From contig BLJB01000207.1 of NCBI GenBank assembly GCA_013423325.1, positions 1 through 64,000 of the forward strand: a stretch of 64,000 nt of DNA, written 5' to 3'. The translations under genes and the position numbers were made by a program. The notes under the pieces were generated by a model. The model ran no database searches. It saw only the letters and a program-made list of their open reading frames with translations, and was not told the origin of the DNA. Origin of the DNA: Usnea hakonensis (taxonomy: Eukaryota > Ascomycota > Lecanoromycetes > Lecanorales > Parmeliaceae). Below are positions 43,358-54,363 of this stretch, one piece after another; the first letter of the stretch is position 1; each line of letters starts with the position of its first letter.

Positions 43358-44719
43358 TTAGAGCTTCCAAATCTCCCATTCTGGGGCATCGATCTTTTTC
43401 AAAATTCCGCCAAGAGGTCCTTGTACCTCTCTCCCGCCTTGCCATCTTTTCGGTCCGGCGAAGGCGTTGACGAAACCTTCGGGTCCAGATACCAGGACGA
43501 CCTTCCTACGTGGGGTTCCATCTTGGTTCACTGTCTGATCAATGCCTTTTAAATAAGTACCCAGTAGACTTTCTGAGATATACGACTCTTCTTCGTCAAT
43601 GAAGTAATCCACGATCACTTTGCCTCCATGTCTAGCTTTCAGCGATTCCACCTCCTCGACCAGGCGAGTCTGCAGAGATTGAGAGGCAGGAGGTTCTTCT
43701 TCATCCGTCTTTTCGCGCTGGGTTGAAGACTGCCCTTGCCCTTTGTCTGCTAATTCCTGTATATCTGGGATTAATCCAGGTTCCGCTCGCTGCTGTGAGG
43801 CGGCACCTAGCCCATTGATGGAGTCCTCACGCCGCCTGTTTGCCCATAAGATGCGTAATTCCGGGCCCTTCTCCGTTGATTTGGTCCGATGGTTGAACAA
43901 GGTGTGTGCCACCTGCAGCGCTGGGGCAATGCCGGTCCCTCCCGCCAGAAAAAGAATTTCGTCTACGTCTTCTGGGATTTCGTAATCAACCCTGGGGCCG
44001 CGAAGGTGGACAATTGTGCCGCGATTAATCTTATGTAGATAGGTAGACACCTCTCCCTGAGGCTCCTGCCGAACGAGCAATCTCACTTGCTCAGGCTCAG
44101 CACCTTCTATCGGCGGAAGAGGTGTATACGATCGCGCTACTTGGAGCTCAGGCTGAACCACTTCCACGCTCCAAACTCCTTTATTCCATGCCTCAGACAC
44201 AATCTCTGTGTTTAGACCCTTAGGTAGTGACAGCAGAATTAATATAGCATTTGTGGAAGAGATCTTTTCTCTCGATTCTAAGATAAAGGGACTCCATATT
44301 CTAGGATTCAAAATGGCAAACTTCTCTAGATTTGGTTGCCATGTGTATAATTTGTAGCTCACCAACGCGACGATGGAGAAGAGAATCACTTTACCAGGCC
44401 CAGGCCGAAACCGTACTATCAGGGGAACCTTTCCGTTGTTGATCTCCCTGGCAGATTTTTCTCGAGGAGCTTTTTTGGGTCGAGGTGAAGGTCCGGTGGC
44501 GCCAAAGCCGGAAGCGCGGTCTTTACGAGACGGATGCGTCCCTGTTGGTTTACTTGCATTGAAACCTGGGGACGGTCGACTTGCAAAGCGGCGAACGCGT
44601 ACCGGGTTCCGAAGTGGAAATAGCTGTCGTGATAATTGAACGCAATTTCGAGCGTAGCAGAGGCCTTGCATTGATACGATGCCTGCTGAAAGAGATATTC
44701 GAAGAGTCGCAAGCAACAT
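43358..44719 (-). CDS. CYC2: CYC2-like mitochondrial flavoprotein (cytochrome b5 reductase family)
   Basis: Intronless, 453 aa. The Arg/Ser-rich N-terminus (RNPVRVRRFASRPSPG) suggests a mitochondrial presequence, and a single membrane helix follows (KVILFSIVALVSYKLYTW). The FAD-binding RSYTPLPP motif, an Arg-rich VHLRGP, and the NAD(P)-site LFLAGGTGIAPALQVAHTLF belong to the ferredoxin-NADP+/cytochrome b5 reductase fold. The insertion of a Glu/Gln-rich stretch (about residues 320-350) and the C-terminal KVVLVSGPEGFVNAFAGPK fit the CYC2 group, which reduces heme for cytochrome c assembly in the inner membrane. The first ATG is used; one at residue 17 (MQGLCYAR) is also possible. Convergent with AIM32 and divergent from the permease gene. 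Confidence 0.83.
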   Translation of the reverse strand: MLLATLRISLSAGIVSMQGLCYARNCVQLSRQLFPLRNPVRVRRFASRPSPGFNASKPTGTHPSRKDRASGFGATGPSPRPKKAPREKSAREINNGKVPLIVRFRPGPGKVILFSIVALVSYKLYTWQPNLEKFAILNPRIWSPFILESREKISSTNAILILLSLPKGLNTEIVSEAWNKGVWSVEVVQPELQVARSYTPLPPIEGAEPEQVRLLVRQEPQGEVSTYLHKINRGTIVHLRGPRVDYEIPEDVDEILFLAGGTGIAPALQVAHTLFNHRTKSTEKGPELRILWANRRREDSINGLGAASQQRAEPGLIPDIQELADKGQGQSSTQREKTDEEEPPASQSLQTRLVEEVESLKARHGGKVIVDYFIDEEESYISESLLGTYLKGIDQTVNQDGTPRRKVVLVSGPEGFVNAFAGPKRWQGGREVQGPLGGILKKIDAPEWEIWKL

Positions 44720-44953
44720 AAGAGATTAAACGACGTCAAGAAATTAAGGTAAGGTATCCATGATGCGCTAGTCCAAGGACGGCAACTGTAAGCGCTTCTT
44801 GTTCCCCACGAAATAAGCTTCCACTTCGAGTTCAATCTCGCGTGCACAAGTCCTTATATCACATATCACAAGTAGGAATTGTATCGAATATTCAGAAAGT
44901 CATCACCAAAATGATAGTGAGGACACACCAACCATAAGAGCAGCTGGGTGGCC
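44720..44953. promoter_or_regulatory. Short divergent promoter, CYC2-like / permease
   Basis: 234 bp shared by two divergent genes. No motif is singled out. Confidence 0.4.
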
Positions 44954-46774
44954 ATGTCCCGCATCAATTATGCCAACCTCAACCCACCCCCCAGGGACTC
45001 ACTCGAATTAGCCTCCCTGGCTTCGTCGAGTCGAAGCCATTCCCAGAGCTCCCGGTCATCCTCTCCCTCGGGAATATCGTCCTCTCGAAAGCAATCCCTC
45101 TCCAACGATGATCCTCTTAACACTGCCGCCACCCCGCAACCTACTCCCCATAGCCGCTCTTACTCTGTCTCCTCCGCCTTCGACTTCGCCTCGAACCTGT
45201 TTCCTCTCTCGTCAACTGCGGCTGGGTACTCAGTCCTTGGGGCTCCTGGCTCTGGACCTGTCGACTTCAATGGCGCGTCGCTCGAGAAACATAAATCCCT
45301 CACATATCTCAACGGCCTCTCCCTCATCGTTGGCCTAATCATTGGGTCGGGTATCTTCTCCTCGCCCGCACAAGTCAACATCAATGCAGGCTCATACGGC
45401 GCATCGTTGATTGTTTGGACAGTAGCTGGAGTACTGGCATGGACAGGGGCGGCAAGCTACGCAGAGCTGGGAGGAGCAATACCTCTCAATGGTGGGGCGC
45501 AGGTATACTTGTCAAAGATCTTTGGTGACTGGGCCGGCTTTTTATTCACATGGAGCGCGGTATTTGTGCTGAAACCAGGATCCGCAGCCATCATCGCCAT
45601 TATATTTGGCGAGTATGTAGTCCGCGCGGCTGTTGGAGCGGACGTCGAGAATGCGAGTGCATGGATTGACAAGGGCGTTGGGTTGGCCGGCTTGACTGCT
45701 ATTACAATCTTCAACTGCATTTCAACGAGGCTGGCCACGCGAATGGGCGATGTTTTCATGTTCTTTAAGTTCATTGCCCTTCTCGGGATTACCATTACTG
45801 GCATTGTCGTTGCGGCCACTGGTTTTACATGGAAAGGGACACCGAATACAGAGTGGAAGACGACCGACTGGTTTAATGGCACTAGCACTGATCCATCCAA
45901 CTGGGCTGTAGCTATCTATGCGGGACTGTGGGCCTTTGATGGTTGGGACAACACAAACTATGTGGTCGGAGAATTTTTGCACCCTTCTCGTGACTTACCT
46001 CGCGTCATCCACACCGCCATGCCGCTCGTCATCCTCTCCTATCTCCTCGCCAGTATCGCCTACATCTTCGTCCTCCCCAGATCCATCCTCTCTTCCTCCA
46101 ACACCATAGCCGTGCAGTTCGGCTCCGTTGTCTTCGGGCCCGTTGGTTCTCTAGTCCTCGCTCTTATCGTCTCTGGTTCCTGTATTGGGGCCCTAAACGC
46201 TACAACTTTCACCAGCGGCCGTCTGGTTTATGCAGCAGGCAAAGAGGGCTTTCTCCCGGAACTGCTAGGGCACATCGGCATGCCTGGCTCTTCTCAATCC
46301 CACAGTCGGCTGCAAAGGAGGTCGTGGCTCAGTCGAACCGTCACCCGACTCATTGGTGACGAAGAAGGTAGAATAGGCTTCACACCGATAAACGCCATGC
46401 TCTTCAACGCGCTCCTCACAGCCGCCTACATTATCGTCGGCGAATTCGGTACCCTGATCACCTTCTATGGTGTCGCAGGCTACACGTTCTATTTCATAAC
46501 CGTGCTTGGTCTCATTGTCTTACGCGTCCGGGAACCATATCTGGAGCGGCCGTACAGGACGTGGATATCAACGCCCATTATCTTTTGCTGCGTCAGCTTG
46601 TTCTTACTAAGCAGGGCGGTCTTTGCGAAGCCGGGACAGTCGGTGTTGGTGGTGGCTTTTGTAGCGGCGGGGGTGCCGGTTTACTTTTGGAGGGTTCGGG
46701 GGAGGGGCAGAAGGACTAAGGGAGAAGAGTGGGATTGGAGGTTTTGGAGAAGGTGGGGTAGGGGGGGTGGATGA
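44954..46774 (+). CDS. LAT-type amino-acid permease (MUP1-like methionine permease)
   Basis: Single exon, about 606 aa, starting at the ATG at 44954 (the codon two positions upstream is GTG). A Ser-rich cytosolic N-terminus of about 115 residues precedes the transporter core. The core opens with LSLIVGLIIGSGIFSSPAQV, the consensus TM1 of APC-superfamily L-type carriers. About twelve hydrophobic helices follow, including IVWTVAGVLAWTGAASYAELGG, LFTWSAVFVLKPGSAAII and FYGVAGYTFYFITVLGLIVL. MUP1/MUP3 permeases take up methionine and related amino acids. A basic tail (RGRGRRTKGEEWDWRFWRRWG) ends the protein. Substrate preference cannot be read from the sequence. Confidence 0.87.
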   Translation: MSRINYANLNPPPRDSLELASLASSSRSHSQSSRSSSPSGISSSRKQSLSNDDPLNTAATPQPTPHSRSYSVSSAFDFASNLFPLSSTAAGYSVLGAPGSGPVDFNGASLEKHKSLTYLNGLSLIVGLIIGSGIFSSPAQVNINAGSYGASLIVWTVAGVLAWTGAASYAELGGAIPLNGGAQVYLSKIFGDWAGFLFTWSAVFVLKPGSAAIIAIIFGEYVVRAAVGADVENASAWIDKGVGLAGLTAITIFNCISTRLATRMGDVFMFFKFIALLGITITGIVVAATGFTWKGTPNTEWKTTDWFNGTSTDPSNWAVAIYAGLWAFDGWDNTNYVVGEFLHPSRDLPRVIHTAMPLVILSYLLASIAYIFVLPRSILSSSNTIAVQFGSVVFGPVGSLVLALIVSGSCIGALNATTFTSGRLVYAAGKEGFLPELLGHIGMPGSSQSHSRLQRRSWLSRTVTRLIGDEEGRIGFTPINAMLFNALLTAAYIIVGEFGTLITFYGVAGYTFYFITVLGLIVLRVREPYLERPYRTWISTPIIFCCVSLFLLSRAVFAKPGQSVLVVAFVAAGVPVYFWRVRGRGRRTKGEEWDWRFWRRWGRGGG

Positions 46775-47409
46775 GAGTATTGGGCATGGCGTTTTTGTTT
46801 ATTGCCCAACATATCTTTATTGAAGCCATTAATCAGATTGTCGACGAGTGCCATCAGGGTGACTTGGAATTTGAAACCCTGCCTACGATGCTACTCCTAC
46901 CGTGTCCGACGGATCTTGAAAACGAAAGATACTCCATTTCGAAAAGTGTCCGATGCCTCTCATAATTGTTGCTTGGCCGCTTGATTGGGCTCAGTCCCCC
47001 TCGGATAGTCCTCCCTACACTAAAACGAACCCCCTCCCCCATACTATCATAGGGATCAAAACGGGGATCCTTAACAAATTTTTCTCACTGGGGTTCAAAA
47101 TCTACAGCACATTTAGAGTCATGCAAGCGGTATCACAACATGGGAGCAATGCTTCATTGTAATCCATCTATCTGGATCAAGGAGTGCGTTGGGCCTAAGA
47201 TTGCTAGCTGGATTGAGTGGCTATCTATGAATGAGTGAATGAGTGAATGTAGATAGCACACGGAAAGAAATTATGGCGCAATGGATTTGCTCGAGATCTC
47301 CCTAAAGACTAGACTCATCCAATCGCTCAGTATTAGTAGCCGGCTTGTATGAAGTTGGCCGGGCAAATGGTCTTTGTGTCAGCTCATTCAGGGCAAAAGC
47401 GTTGTGTCT
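46775..47409. other. Intergenic
   Basis: 3' flank of the permease and of the kinase-HAD-PRT gene. A GAATGAGT repeat lies at 47228-47247. No gene recognised. Confidence 0.45.
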
Positions 47410-49572
47410 TTATGGCAAATGCGTAGTGTTGAAGAGACGGTTGCCCGTATCTGTGGTACCGCTGCCTTTGAAACTGGTTTCGGAAAGCCGAAGTGCAACA
47501 AGATGAAGTTTGACGTGATGTGCGAATCGCTGCCTGAGCCCGCCCTCCGCAAGGCACTGGTCTTGGACGACGCCGGCGACTATCACTATGCGAATGGTGG
47601 CATGAAGCTTGCGAACGTGCTCCACGAATTCGATAATTGTTGCACCAGTGTTGATGACCGAATCTACCAGTATGACCGTGAGTTGCCCTTCCAGATGATG
47701 GGGCTTGAGATCGTCAGCATCCTTTACATGAACGAACATTGCGAGCGGGAAAGCGTCGTTGACGCCGGAAGCCATGGGTTCTCCGCCGCGCATTAGTGCT
47801 ACGATGGTTGTTTGTTTCTCGTGGAAAAGCTGGTAGCCTTGTGATGGACGACCCAGGACATGCTGAATCGAGCACTTTTCGAGACCCACCACATCGCCTA
47901 GGAACTCATTTGCCAAATACCATCCAACGCGGCGATGCGCTTCCCTTAGATCAGGGCCGGCAACAGCTGCATCGCGCATCCGCGTTGCTAGCAGCTTTGT
48001 CGCACTCTTATCTGTTGCACAAAGCACTTGGAGACCATCAGGTGTGTATCGGTGACTCAAGAGAGAGTTGACGAAGCCGGGCTCAGTGAGCTTGATTGTG
48101 GGAAGCTTCGTAACATCTAGTCGTGGTGAGGCGTTGCTTGGTAGTAGAACTTGCCGCGCTCGAAGAGCGTCCTTGTCGATAGCGCTCTCCAAGGCCGCAT
48201 CCATGGTCTTGCTTCTGGTTTGCTCATTACCAACCACGACAATGGCGTGATTTGCCTTGCGGAACATGTCCAAGTCCAGTGGACCATCTCCAAATGCCCA
48301 GACAGTCATATGGTAAACCTCCTTCATACGAGTAACCAAGGCAGCCTTTACTGCCGCTGAAACAACGAAGCCATCTGCCACACGCCCCCCACCAATGACT
48401 TTTACCTTTTCAGATAGACCTTCTCTTTCCAGCACCTTCTCCCAAACTCGGCGCAGCCCACTGGTGATAACTACCGCGCCAAAGTGTTTCTGCTCTGCGA
48501 CCAGCTGCAACAGGGACACGAATTCAGAATGCATGGTCACCAATGATGCCACATGTTCGCAAAGCTCATCAAATTCTTTTTCACTAGTCGCCTCTTCATA
48601 CATCAATACGGCCTGGCGGAATGCAGTGTATGAATAACCCAGAGGGCCGTTGAACAACTCCTTCAATGCAAAGTTATCAGAATCCGGAGCTCGCGTTATG
48701 GAGACACGTTTCCAGAACAGCACGCCGGTGTCCTCTGCAGCCAACGTCTTGTCAGCGTCCATGGCTAACATTATCTTCAGCTGGTCTTGGCTGGGCAAGA
48801 CAGCATCATCTAATCTGCTTTCGGCCTGAGATAGGTTGTATTTCTCGGTATGACGCGCAAAATCTTTGAGAAATGTCAAGACTTGATTCAGCAACACGTC
48901 GTTGTCCAGCGCCGAGGCTTCGTTCATTGCCGAAGCTTTGTTCAGCAGGGTTGGCAATGGAGTCACGACCAAGAACAAAATGTCATTATTTCGGCAGAGA
49001 TGGCGCAGCTGGGTCATCTCTTTCTGCTGCCAAGCGAACAGACGGCCTGCTGGCATAGGGGAGCGATTCCTTCCGCTGGTATCGTCACGGCGACGTTGCT
49101 CGACAACATTGGCAGGGATGTCTAGATATAGAATGTGCGTATATATCTTTAAGTCGGCCTCGGTACACACTGTCGTGCCAGCTTCCTTTCCTTCTGACCA
49201 GAACATGAAGTGTCCAGTAACAATTGCAACTTTTCCGCTGTCGGCGCTATCGTCTCCAATTTTCTCGATAGCGCGCTGGCGCCAGTTCGCCTTGTCCTTG
49301 TCTTCCATTCCTTGGAAGGCTTTGAGACCGCCAGGGACAATACCACCAATCACCTTGGAGCCGTCGTAGTACGCAAATTCCTGCTGTCCGAGATTCTGCT
49401 CCAACTGATTCAATAGAAATGTCTTTCCACAGCCAGGAATCCCGTATAAGCCGACAACTACGGCTTTATGATCTGAAGGAGACTCAATCTCAGGGGTTTT
49501 AGACTGGTCCAGCGGAACATCTGCCGATGACCCCAGCATATTGGTTGACACGTTCTCATTATTGGTTGGCAT
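47410..49572 (-). CDS. P-loop kinase / HAD phosphatase / phosphoribosyltransferase fusion
   Basis: Intronless, 720 aa with three catalytic modules. (1) Residues about 35-240 have Walker A GIPGCGKT (44-51) and a zeta-toxin/uridine-kinase-like nucleotide kinase layout. (2) About 265-450 is a HAD-like hydrolase: motif I MDADKT (Asp272, Asp274), motif II ITSGL, motif IV FGDGPLDLD. (3) About 500-690 is a uracil-phosphoribosyltransferase-like domain with GGEPMASGVNDAFP and the PRPP loop VILVDSVINTGAT (633-645). This points to a nucleotide or nucleoside salvage enzyme able to phosphorylate, dephosphorylate and transfer phosphoribose, but the substrate of each domain is unknown. Key residues are intact in all three domains, so it is not a decaying fusion. 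The short N-terminal 30 residues are Ser/Asn-rich and probably disordered. Confidence 0.8.
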   Translation of the reverse strand: MPTNNENVSTNMLGSSADVPLDQSKTPEIESPSDHKAVVVGLYGIPGCGKTFLLNQLEQNLGQQEFAYYDGSKVIGGIVPGGLKAFQGMEDKDKANWRQRAIEKIGDDSADSGKVAIVTGHFMFWSEGKEAGTTVCTEADLKIYTHILYLDIPANVVEQRRRDDTSGRNRSPMPAGRLFAWQQKEMTQLRHLCRNNDILFLVVTPLPTLLNKASAMNEASALDNDVLLNQVLTFLKDFARHTEKYNLSQAESRLDDAVLPSQDQLKIMLAMDADKTLAAEDTGVLFWKRVSITRAPDSDNFALKELFNGPLGYSYTAFRQAVLMYEEATSEKEFDELCEHVASLVTMHSEFVSLLQLVAEQKHFGAVVITSGLRRVWEKVLEREGLSEKVKVIGGGRVADGFVVSAAVKAALVTRMKEVYHMTVWAFGDGPLDLDMFRKANHAIVVVGNEQTRSKTMDAALESAIDKDALRARQVLLPSNASPRLDVTKLPTIKLTEPGFVNSLLSHRYTPDGLQVLCATDKSATKLLATRMRDAAVAGPDLREAHRRVGWYLANEFLGDVVGLEKCSIQHVLGRPSQGYQLFHEKQTTIVALMRGGEPMASGVNDAFPLAMFVHVKDADDLKPHHLEGQLTVILVDSVINTGATIIEFVEHVRKLHATIRIVIVAGVVQDQCLAEGGLRQRFAHHVKLHLVALRLSETSFKGSGTTDTGNRLFNTTHLP

Positions 49573-50592
49573 CGTACTGACGCCCTCGGGTCCCTAAGAG
49601 AGAGGTCACAAAGATAGATTGGATGATCAAGAAGTCAACTTATTCCTAGAAGTTGCTAGGGATTGGTGAGACGAAAGGAGGATAGAAAGTCGGCCGCGGA
49701 TTTGGTATTTATTCGTTCACGGCTATCTTGCTCACCGTGGACAAGCTTGTGACTCAAGAAGGCAAACAATCTCAATCAGCCATTTTCAGAATGTCACGGT
49801 ATCCTACCGCGGCAGCCTGTCTTTCTGCATGCTTGCACCCAGCGTCTCTGACGAGGCCCGGAGGGCTAAACAGATATGGAGCAGGCAAGCGACAAAGCGG
49901 TCAAGATTAAATGAAACTATATTGACACAACCGAAATACTTATCTTCAGCCATTGGCTGTGACCGTGGTGCCCCCGGAATCGCGCTTCCGCAGAAAAAAA
50001 TTGATACCGCCTGAAGTGGGTCTCTCTGGCAGGTAGACATCATCTTCATTACAATTGGCAACAACACTAGGCGGCCCCGGGTCAATCTCGTAAACGTGCA
50101 GCGACTTTCCCAAGCTTTTGGTCTTTGCTCGAAATGACTAAGCTCGGACACCAAGTTGTCATGAGGAGCGTAGCAAGTGATGACGGCTATCTAGTAGATT
50201 CTCCAGCGTAGAGGGAGATCTACGAGCATCTACCCGTATATGAAATTTGGCGTAGGGTACGAGCAGGGGACACGACGACTTCGACTGCTGGGAATGTAAG
50301 TTATTCAATGTCTACCTCAAGTACCTTACCTAAGGTACCTAGTATGTAGATCTTAGCGCCGTTATCTCCATCTTAAAATCAGGACGTCCTCTCTACAATT
50401 ACTCACAATCCTCCTCGTCTGTACCATGTCCATCGTCTTACACCAATGGGAGAGCTTATCATATATACGCTGCTCCCCAAGACTCCAGTTTGTTCCTTCC
50501 TGGATTTGTATAAGCATGCCGCCTTCGCATGCCCCAGATCCGTTTCCAAAGCAAGCAGACGTATAAGCAAACGGCAGTAGATTCTCAGCGAC
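49573..50592. other. Intergenic between divergent genes
   Basis: Promoters of the kinase fusion (minus) and FAR11 (plus). It contains the palindromic phrase CCTTACCTAAGGTACCTAG at about 50323-50341, a repeat of the motif seen at 10.8 kb. The ORFs in 49728-50751 have no motifs. Confidence 0.5.
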
Positions 50593-53500
50593 ATGGACTA
50601 TACTGAGCCAGATGGGCATAATGAGGATGGTGATGCTATCATCGTCAAGGCTGACGAAGTGGACGAATCTGGTGCCGACATTTCCACAATCTCTCCCACA
50701 GATGCTCCAGAATCTGAGTTCACGGAGCGCATTGAATCGCGAAGGGCACACGACGCTCAGTCAAGTCCTAAGATCCTCGCCAATGCCGTACCCAGTCCTC
50801 CTAGAACAGTCAGCCGCCCAATCCTTCGCCGAGAAGGGTCCGCTCCACCTCCCCCGCAACAAGCTCCTCCACCTGCCCCACCTCAGCGACAAGAAGAGCA
50901 GCGGAATCCAACAGACTCTTTGAGTTTGCTTGAATTGAAAAGATTGGTGACTGATTTACCTAAGCTTGAACCTACAGCGTATGCGTATGACTATTCGGAA
51001 ACGAGGTCTTTTCCAGAAGAGCTAGAGGAATGGTTCTCTTACACGGAAGAAGAGAGATACATGCTGTTACGGGCAAAGCAGACCTTTGACGAGAAGTGGG
51101 AACAAGCGCAGGCCGAACAACCAGTCTCGTCAGACAAAGCACTACAATGGCAGGACGTGGATGAAGAAGACCGGGAAAATTTCATGGTTGGGGCTATCCA
51201 AGCGCTGCAGAATCCAGAAATTTCACCTCGGGTCAAAAGTCTCGAGTGCTTATCTTACGTCGCTTTAGGAGTTTGGGGAGATACGGCTGGGATAGAAAAG
51301 GAAGATCAAATATCCGATTTTTCGGTCGCTGACAATAAATGGCTGGGTAGTTCAAATACCAAGCCAAGGTTGCAGCTGAAGTGGATCATTAATGGTACAC
51401 GAATGCTCTGCGAGCTGAATGCTTTTCAGGGGCTGCTCGATGTGTTGACAAAGCTGTGGGAAAGCGAACAGTCAGTCAGTCCACTGCTCTCTGCCCAAAC
51501 ACTCCTAGAATATGATCACATACTTATTTGTTCGAGCTTAGAGAGGCAGACATGCCGGAAGATGGCTCACAGTCTCAGGATGAGAAACTTGCTTCGTCGA
51601 AGTTTCTCAGGCAGATCGAAGTAAATCAGACTCTGACCGTGCTTTACTTGGTAATCGAAGCTGGGAGATGGCAACACTCGAAGGGCGAGGATGGATCCAT
51701 GCAAGACGCCATAGGTTGGTGCAGATCATCGTCTTGTTTTTCCCCCTCACCAGCTGACACTGATGACTGTAGCTAGCCTCTGTCCTCGCCTCTTGACAGT
51801 CTTGACAAAGATGATTGCGAAGTTGCGCTGGGAAGAATCTTCGTGTATCCCACTCCCAAGGGTACGATCCTCAAGCTTCTAAGACGAAGATACTATGCTG
51901 ACTCGGGAGCTGGAAGGTGGTTCTTTTATACTGGAAGACAATCCTACAAGTCTTCGGCGACATGAAGGATTTGAACGAGAGCAAAGTTGCGCTACGTCAA
52001 GATATGGACGTAAGCGAAAGCGAGCATGATCCGAGCTTTATAACAGCTTCTCCGCTTGACTATCATCTGTTCCGTCAAGAGATCACATCAAAGTATCCAG
52101 CCTACTGCCCTCCTCCACCACTAGTCCCAATTGAGGAGGAAAACAACTCAATATTACCACCCCTACCTAATCACCCCAGTCGACAGGCCAGCCAAGAGAA
52201 CTTACAGCTGGCAGTAGGTGCGACCTCCAACGGCGCTGGTAAATCAATATTCGATCAACCTGTACATATCGCGACGCCTGCGCCTTCACCGCCACCTTCT
52301 CCAGCTGGGCCGGGAGGCAAAGGTGGAAAGAAACAAAACTACCAAACTAATCAAAACTTCCCTTTTTTGTACCCTCCTTTGGATGACACGAGCAACACAG
52401 TTGGTGGAAAGGGCAACGCCGAGTTGCAAGATCAGCTTGTCGGCAAACGGTGGGAAGGAAGTGATATACCAGCTTCGATACTGGAAGCTGGACAATTGTT
52501 CGCTAGCCGCATGAGGCTTTCGAGGTCTGTTCGTCAGCTGTGGGACGTACGAGAGAAGTTTATGAAATATGAAAGAGGTTGGAATCGGTCGAAGATGGAT
52601 CATGAATCACTGCGTGATGACCTAGAACTAGAAAGTGACGATGATGCTTCCGAAAGCAAAGCAAAACGGAAAAGTTCTCTTCCAAGGAATGAGGAGGCCA
52701 AGTGGCGCAAAGAGACAGATAATGATGAGGTGCAAAGACGGTTGGACGCCATTGATAGCTTCTATGTACGTACCGTAAAAATAGAGGAGTGTCCAAAACT
52801 GATTACTGTCCAGTGTGAGAATTTGCCACATCTGCAGTCTATAGTGGTCGTTTTCTGGAAACTTGTCTTCAGCCATGTATCAAATTTGGTTGCTCAAAAT
52901 GGTAGGGACGGAGTGCAGAATGGATTATCCTTCCCTGACGACGGCTCAAACGAAGCTCCAGGGAAGAGGAGAGGAAACACTAAGTCTTCGGTCAACATCA
53001 GCGCTATGCTAAATGGCCAGCTTGCGGAGAGTGAGGATGGCACGGATCCGGTTGTCGAGGAGCTGAATGCGCTACGATCTAGAGAGATAACAACAAAGGC
53101 TGTGTCTGGTGTTCTACTGATACTTTTGAAATGGTTCAAGCTATCTCGTGAGCTGCTTGGAATACCTCATTACAGATTGATTAGGTCTCTAACCTTTGCG
53201 CAGACATACTCAAATACGAATATATGACCCAGCTTCTGCTAGACGCAAATTACTTGCCACTCGTCCTCAAGCTCTTCGCTCATCAAGATGTTGACAGAGC
53301 GATCGACCAGAAAAACGACCGCGAGGATCTCGAGTATGTTGATCCTTACCTGTACTCTCTCATTAGCTGATGAGCGTCCAGCTTATTCCATTTCTGCCAC
53401 CTCAATTCCAAACATCCTCCAGTATCTCCCCCCCAACCCGCCCTCTCAACTTCCAACTCCAGCGACGACGAAGCCGCCCCGCCACCTATCCTCAAGCACC

Positions 53501-54225
53501 GCCGCAGCCCAACTTCCCAATCCCCACCACCCACCCCACCTCTACCAGCCGCCCGTCCCGAAGTCGATGAGCTCGGCTACCCTACCTCTGGCGCCCTGCC
53601 CCAATCACCTCTAACAACCTACGCCCCTCGCTTCTTCCTCACCAACATCAACCTCCTCCGCCTCCTCCAAAAAATCACCAAGCGAAAAGCCCACCGCGCA
53701 CTGCTCCTTGTCCAGTACAAATCCAGCACCATTCTCCGCAAAGCCCTCAAGATCCCCCAACCAGACCTCCGTCTCTACACCCTCAAACTCTTCAAGTCCC
53801 AGACCCCGTACTGCGGCCGCAAATGGCGGCAGACTAACATGCGCGTCATCACGGCTATCTATCTGCACTGCAGGCCTGAATTGCGCGATGAGTGGTTGTG
53901 CGGTGGGGATGTGGATGGGGTGGTGGAGGAAGCGGTGCCGTTGGAGCAGGCGGGGAGGAGTTTGGTGCATTGGTGGCATTTGAGGGAGTTTAGGGGCGTT
54001 ATGGAGGGTGAGGGTGAGGGGGAGGGGAGAGGGGGAGAGGATGGGAAGGGAGGTACGGATGAGTATGATTTCTTTAAGAGGGAGTTGGAGAAGATGGGGT
54101 GGGGGCTCGGAGGGGTGGGGGGTGGGGAGGAGGAGGAGCAGCCTGCTGGAGGGGAGGGGGGTGGTGGTGGGGGAGTAGGGACGGAGTTTGAGGGGGGTCC
54201 GTTGGCGATGGAGGGGTGGGCGTGA
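50593..54225 (+). CDS. STRIPAK scaffold component, FAR11/HAM-2/STRIP1-like
   Basis: Six exons (50593-51470, 51542-51714, 51773-51861, 51917-53147, 53204-53333, 53382-54225) give 1114 aa with every phase consistent. A disordered Pro/Ser-rich N-terminus leads into the conserved N1221 region: LPKLEPTAYAYDYSETRSFP, EEWFSYTEEERYMLLRAKQ, ENFMVGAIQALQNPEISPR, QLKWIINGTRMLCELNAF and LRWEESSCIPLPRVVLLYWK. Splicing of exons 4 and 5 yields WFKLSHILKYEYMTQLLLDA; the last exon carries RKWRQTNMRVITAIYLHCRP. These are hallmarks of FAR11-type proteins (HAM-2 in Neurospora), the STRIPAK subunit that couples the phosphatase-kinase complex to membranes and hyphal fusion signalling. The final ~80 residues are Gly/Glu-rich low complexity. 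An apparent frameshift near 51520 is explained by the intron 51471-51541. It converges with the methyltransferase gene 138 bp away. Confidence 0.86.
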
Positions 54226-54363
54226 TGTTGGGGCTTTTCTTGATTTTTCTTCCTGTGAAATGGAAAATAGTCGTTGCGGACGGAGAGAATTGATATCATT
54301 GATTCTCAACCACCACCGTCCTTCTTGGTCTTCCGCACGCATTTAAGGAGCCTATCCCCCCTC

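Noticed and set aside
51471..51541. Apparent frameshift between two FAR11 reading frames
   Set aside because: An intron with donor GTCAGT at 51471 and acceptor TTAG ending 51541 restores phase exactly, and total exon length is a multiple of three.
53611..54342. 243-aa minus ORF opposite the FAR11 last exon
   Set aside because: Pro/Leu-rich shadow of the FAR11 coding strand, which carries the conserved residues.
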